This document shows positions 43,923 through 46,442 of a stretch of 46,442 nt of DNA, piece by piece. Under the pieces are notes generated by a model. The model was not told the DNA's origin. It searched no databases and worked only from the letters and a program-made list of their open reading frames with translations. Source of the DNA: an uncultured Parabacteroides sp. GTDB lineage: Bacteria; Bacteroidota; Bacteroidia; Bacteroidales; Tannerellaceae. The DNA is taken from assembly GCA_944325335.1 (NCBI GenBank), contig CALUZR010000026.1:1-46442 (forward strand). Reading direction: 5' to 3'. Every line of letters begins with the position of its first letter. The first letter of the stretch is position 1. A program made the translations under genes and the position numbers.

Positions 43923-46289
43923 TTATTCACTTTTAATGCTATTCACCGGGTTCTCGTTCGCCGCATGCCAGTTCTGGTAGGTGACGGTCGCCACCGTAAT
44001 CAAGCTGATGAGCAGGAAGGCGATGGGGAATACCCACCAGTAGATCGGAATCTTGTAAGCGAAGTTCTGCAGCCAGACGTGGACGCCATACCAAGCGCAC
44101 GGGGCGGCCAGCAGGAAGCAAACGGCCAGCACCTTGATGTACGTCTTGTTGAATAGGATAAGTATCTCTGTGGTGGTCGAGCCCAATACTTTCCGGATAC
44201 CAATCTCCTTGCGTTTATACTCGCTATCGAACACCACCATGCCAAATACGCCAACGACAGAGATAAAGACCGCCAGGAGGCTGAAGAGCGTGATAAGCGT
44301 CGCCAAGTTGCGTTCCGTCTGGTAGGTTGTCTCCAGCATGGTGTCGAAGAAGCGGACGTTCGAGGGATAAGAGCTATCGAACTGCGCCAATGCCTTCTCG
44401 ATGGATTCGCGGACGGTGAACATATCCACGCCCGGTGCTGTCTTGATGTAGGCATATGGATTCTCCCAATCCGAGACAAAGAACACCATCGGTTCTACAT
44501 TCGAACGCAAGGAAGCAAACCGGATATTTGGAATGACACCTACTATCGGCCAGGTATTGCTGATCTTCGTCCCGACAGGCAATTCATACTTTTCCGCCAT
44601 CGCCTTATTCATAATGAATGAACCATAGCCTGCACTATCGCCGGGCAGGAAGTCACGTCCTTCGAGCACGGGAATATCCATCAACTTCAGGAACGATGGA
44701 TCCACATGCAGGATATTGAACTCTATCTGTTTGCCGTTATGTTCACGTCCCCACGCGTTGTAATTATCGCTTGAAGCCAGTACATCATGAGCAAAAGCCA
44801 CGCCTTCCACGCCAGCAATCTTCTCCAAGTCCGCCCGCACGGCCTTATTCGCTTCCTGCGCTTTCGGGCTTAAATCGGCAATCAGGATATTTTCCTTCGC
44901 ATAGCCCAGCGAAGTATGCTGCATAAAGCGATTCTGAAGCGACATGAAAATGGAGGCAATAATCAAAGCAAATGCCGTAATGAACTGCGCGCTCATCAGC
45001 ACCGTACGCAAGCGGCGGCCATTTTGCGACAAACCAAAGGAGCCTTTCAGCACCAACGCCGGTTGGAACGAAGTCATGTAATAAGCCGGATAGATTCCCG
45101 CAACCGCACCCAAGAGTATGGAAACAAGTCCCGTCAAGAGCACAATTGGATAGTTATGGATGATTGAAATCTCGCCTTGAACCAGCGAATTGATGCCTAA
45201 CGATTCCGCCAAATATAACCAATAAATCGAGAGCACATAGGCACAAAATGATACCAACACGGTTTCAATCGTCAAATTCCTTCGCAACTCTCCCACCGTA
45301 CTGCCTAAGACGCGCTGCGTGTTGATATTCTTCATGCGGATGGGAGATAATGCGGTGTTGAAGTTCGTAAAGTTGATGGCCGCGATAATCAGGATGACCC
45401 ACGCGATGGAGAAGAGCAAATAGACCGTCATGCGGTTTGCTTTAGGGGTGAAATCATACATAATATCATTCACGAAATGCAATCCGAGTAGCGGTTCCAA
45501 CTCCATTTCATACAGATCGGCACCATTTCTACTATTCTTCATGGTCTCTTCCAACCCGATTTGTTTGGCATAGCGTGCGAAGTTGTCCAATAAGCCTGCC
45601 GCAGCTTCCGGAGAATCCAAGCGGACATAAAGCGAGCCTGTTTGCGTGCCCCATTCATCTTTAGCATAATCATTCATAGAGATATAAGGCAGATTCGAAA
45701 GGATACTGTTTTGCGGAAAATCGCGGAAAACGCCGCCCACGTAATAGATGCCATCCGCTTTGAAGAGCGTCAAATCAGTATCGAACCGTTTGCCCAATGC
45801 CGATTCGTCGCCAAACATCTTCTTGGCCAGACTTTCCGGAATCAGGATTTGGTCGGGCACTTGGAGCGCATCTGCCGAACCTTCCAACATATCGAACTGG
45901 AAAACACCCGTAATACCAGGCGTACACGTCATAACCGGTTCCTTAAAAGATTGGACATTGCCATTCACTCCTTCTACCTTCAAATAGGTAGTTCCGGGAT
46001 ATTGTATCAGCATGCCGCCTGCCATGATGTGCGGAGAGGATTGGACAAACACATTCGCCATGGGCAAACTTGACGTAGCTACTTGGCGCATACCAAACAA
46101 GTTCTTGGCATCCACCCGATAAATACAATCCGCATGCGGCGTATCCTTGTCGAACGTCGTATCATACCGCCACTGCATCATAATAATCATGAAGGCGGTG
46201 AAGGCTACCGAGAGCCCCAATATATTCAACGTCATCGCCAGCTTGAAGCGCTGGAAGATGCGGATAAAGTTTCGTATGATTAGTCTCAT
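43923..46289 (-). CDS. ABC transporter permease, MacB/FtsX type (paralogue 3)
   Basis: A 788-residue permease. Its first 40 residues are the same as those of paralogue 1 (MRLIIRNFIRIFQRFKLAMT), and the block SFQPALVLKGSFGLSQNGRR and surrounding helices are also the same. The periplasmic loops differ (DAKNLFGMRQVATSSLPMAN here). It ends NENPVNSIKSE. It is the first gene of the three in reading order; a 41-bp repeat array lies just upstream. The ATPase partner may lie beyond the right edge. Confidence 0.92.
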   Translation of the reverse strand: MRLIIRNFIRIFQRFKLAMTLNILGLSVAFTAFMIIMMQWRYDTTFDKDTPHADCIYRVDAKNLFGMRQVATSSLPMANVFVQSSPHIMAGGMLIQYPGTTYLKVEGVNGNVQSFKEPVMTCTPGITGVFQFDMLEGSADALQVPDQILIPESLAKKMFGDESALGKRFDTDLTLFKADGIYYVGGVFRDFPQNSILSNLPYISMNDYAKDEWGTQTGSLYVRLDSPEAAAGLLDNFARYAKQIGLEETMKNSRNGADLYEMELEPLLGLHFVNDIMYDFTPKANRMTVYLLFSIAWVILIIAAINFTNFNTALSPIRMKNINTQRVLGSTVGELRRNLTIETVLVSFCAYVLSIYWLYLAESLGINSLVQGEISIIHNYPIVLLTGLVSILLGAVAGIYPAYYMTSFQPALVLKGSFGLSQNGRRLRTVLMSAQFITAFALIIASIFMSLQNRFMQHTSLGYAKENILIADLSPKAQEANKAVRADLEKIAGVEGVAFAHDVLASSDNYNAWGREHNGKQIEFNILHVDPSFLKLMDIPVLEGRDFLPGDSAGYGSFIMNKAMAEKYELPVGTKISNTWPIVGVIPNIRFASLRSNVEPMVFFVSDWENPYAYIKTAPGVDMFTVRESIEKALAQFDSSYPSNVRFFDTMLETTYQTERNLATLITLFSLLAVFISVVGVFGMVVFDSEYKRKEIGIRKVLGSTTTEILILFNKTYIKVLAVCFLLAAPCAWYGVHVWLQNFAYKIPIYWWVFPIAFLLISLITVATVTYQNWHAANENPVNSIKSE

Positions 46290-46324
46290 AATCTTTTTAC
46301 ATTAAAAATAGGTTCTTAGAAATC

Positions 46325-46442
46325 GACAAAGCCCAAGAGACTGCGTCGCTGGCTTCTTGTTGCCTGACAAAGCCCTGGAGACTGCGTCGCTGGCTTCTTG
46401 TCGCCCGACAAAGCCCTGGAGACTGCGTCGCTGGCTTCTTGT
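46325..46442. repeat. 41-bp tandem repeat, at least 3 units, cut by the window edge (array 10)
   Basis: Units start at 46325, 46366 and 46407 (GACAAAGCCC...), exactly 41 bp apart, and run off the right edge. Each holds a palindrome TTGTCGCCCGACAA across the unit junction (TTGTTGCCTGACAA at the first) and a weaker GAC-tGc-GTC inverted repeat, with centres 20.5 bp apart, as in array 6. The sequence is unrelated to array 6. It begins 35 bp upstream of the permease start. Confidence 0.88.

Overview
The window is chromosomal DNA of a Bacteroidota bacterium, almost certainly order Bacteroidales and plausibly the Parabacteroides/Tannerella/Porphyromonas side of it (the genus is inference). The support is: Bacteroidetes-type promoters (TTG-N19/20-TAnnTTTG), a hybrid two-component system (HTCS) protein, DUF4374/PepSY/TonB-receptor and BF3164/DUF4221-type lipoproteins, orphan ~780-residue FtsX-type permeases, a cobalamin-dependent ribonucleotide reductase next to dnaA, and little use of Shine-Dalgarno sites. 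It is a mostly ordinary housekeeping region with no rRNA, no CRISPR, no transposase and no prophage block.

Layout. 1-2.6 kb, minus strand: enolase, an OmpH/Skp-like protein and a small membrane protein. 2.7-7.7 kb, plus: the dipeptidase PepD, a beta-helix lipoprotein, an exported endonuclease/exonuclease/phosphatase-fold protein and an exported nitroreductase. 7.8-12.6 kb, minus: an uptake operon (TonB-dependent receptor, DUF4374 lipoprotein, PepSY membrane protein) read from one good promoter at about 12.65 kb. 12.8-15.7 kb, plus: a NapH/NapG-like membrane ferredoxin and a Tat-type Fe-S aldo/keto reductase, probably one periplasmic redox unit. 16-22.2 kb, plus: cell-wall amidase, MlaD-like MCE protein, dnaA, nrdJ. 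22.3-25.8 kb, plus: three beta-propeller lipoproteins, the last split by a frameshift. 25.8-26.6 kb: bactofilin (minus) and folB (plus). 27-29.2 kb: gmd and fcl, giving GDP-L-fucose. 29.25 kb: tRNA-Arg(TCT). 29.4-33.5 kb: an HTCS regulator with no SusC/SusD neighbour. 33.8-37 kb: sugar nucleotidyltransferase, DUF4199, family 2 glycosyltransferase, MntP-like pump. 37-38.6 kb, minus: DUF5715 lipoprotein and a BRO/DinD-like protein. 39-46.3 kb, minus: three paralogous ABC permeases with no ATPase in view.

The most unusual content is between the genes. Ten intergenic sites carry short tandem arrays in which small inverted repeats are spaced almost exactly two DNA helical turns apart: 21 bp (three arrays), 22 bp (four), 23 bp (three), or 41-bp units that each hold two palindromes 20.5 bp apart (two). 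The palindrome sequence differs from site to site, but the spacing geometry is kept. Every array whose two neighbours are visible lies between genes read in the same direction, often starting or ending within a few bases of the upstream stop codon; none lies in a divergent or convergent gap. Two 93-bp copies (15812-15904 and 33565-33657) are inverted relative to each other and differ at only four bases, three of which are the exact centres of palindromes, each replaced by its complement. Two of the three convergent junctions instead carry a second repeat family: a ~30-bp near-perfect inverted repeat that overlaps both facing stop codons. I recall, without being able to check, that short tandem direct repeats of similar unit length have been noted in Porphyromonas; the shared architecture and placement rule described here come from reading this sequence.
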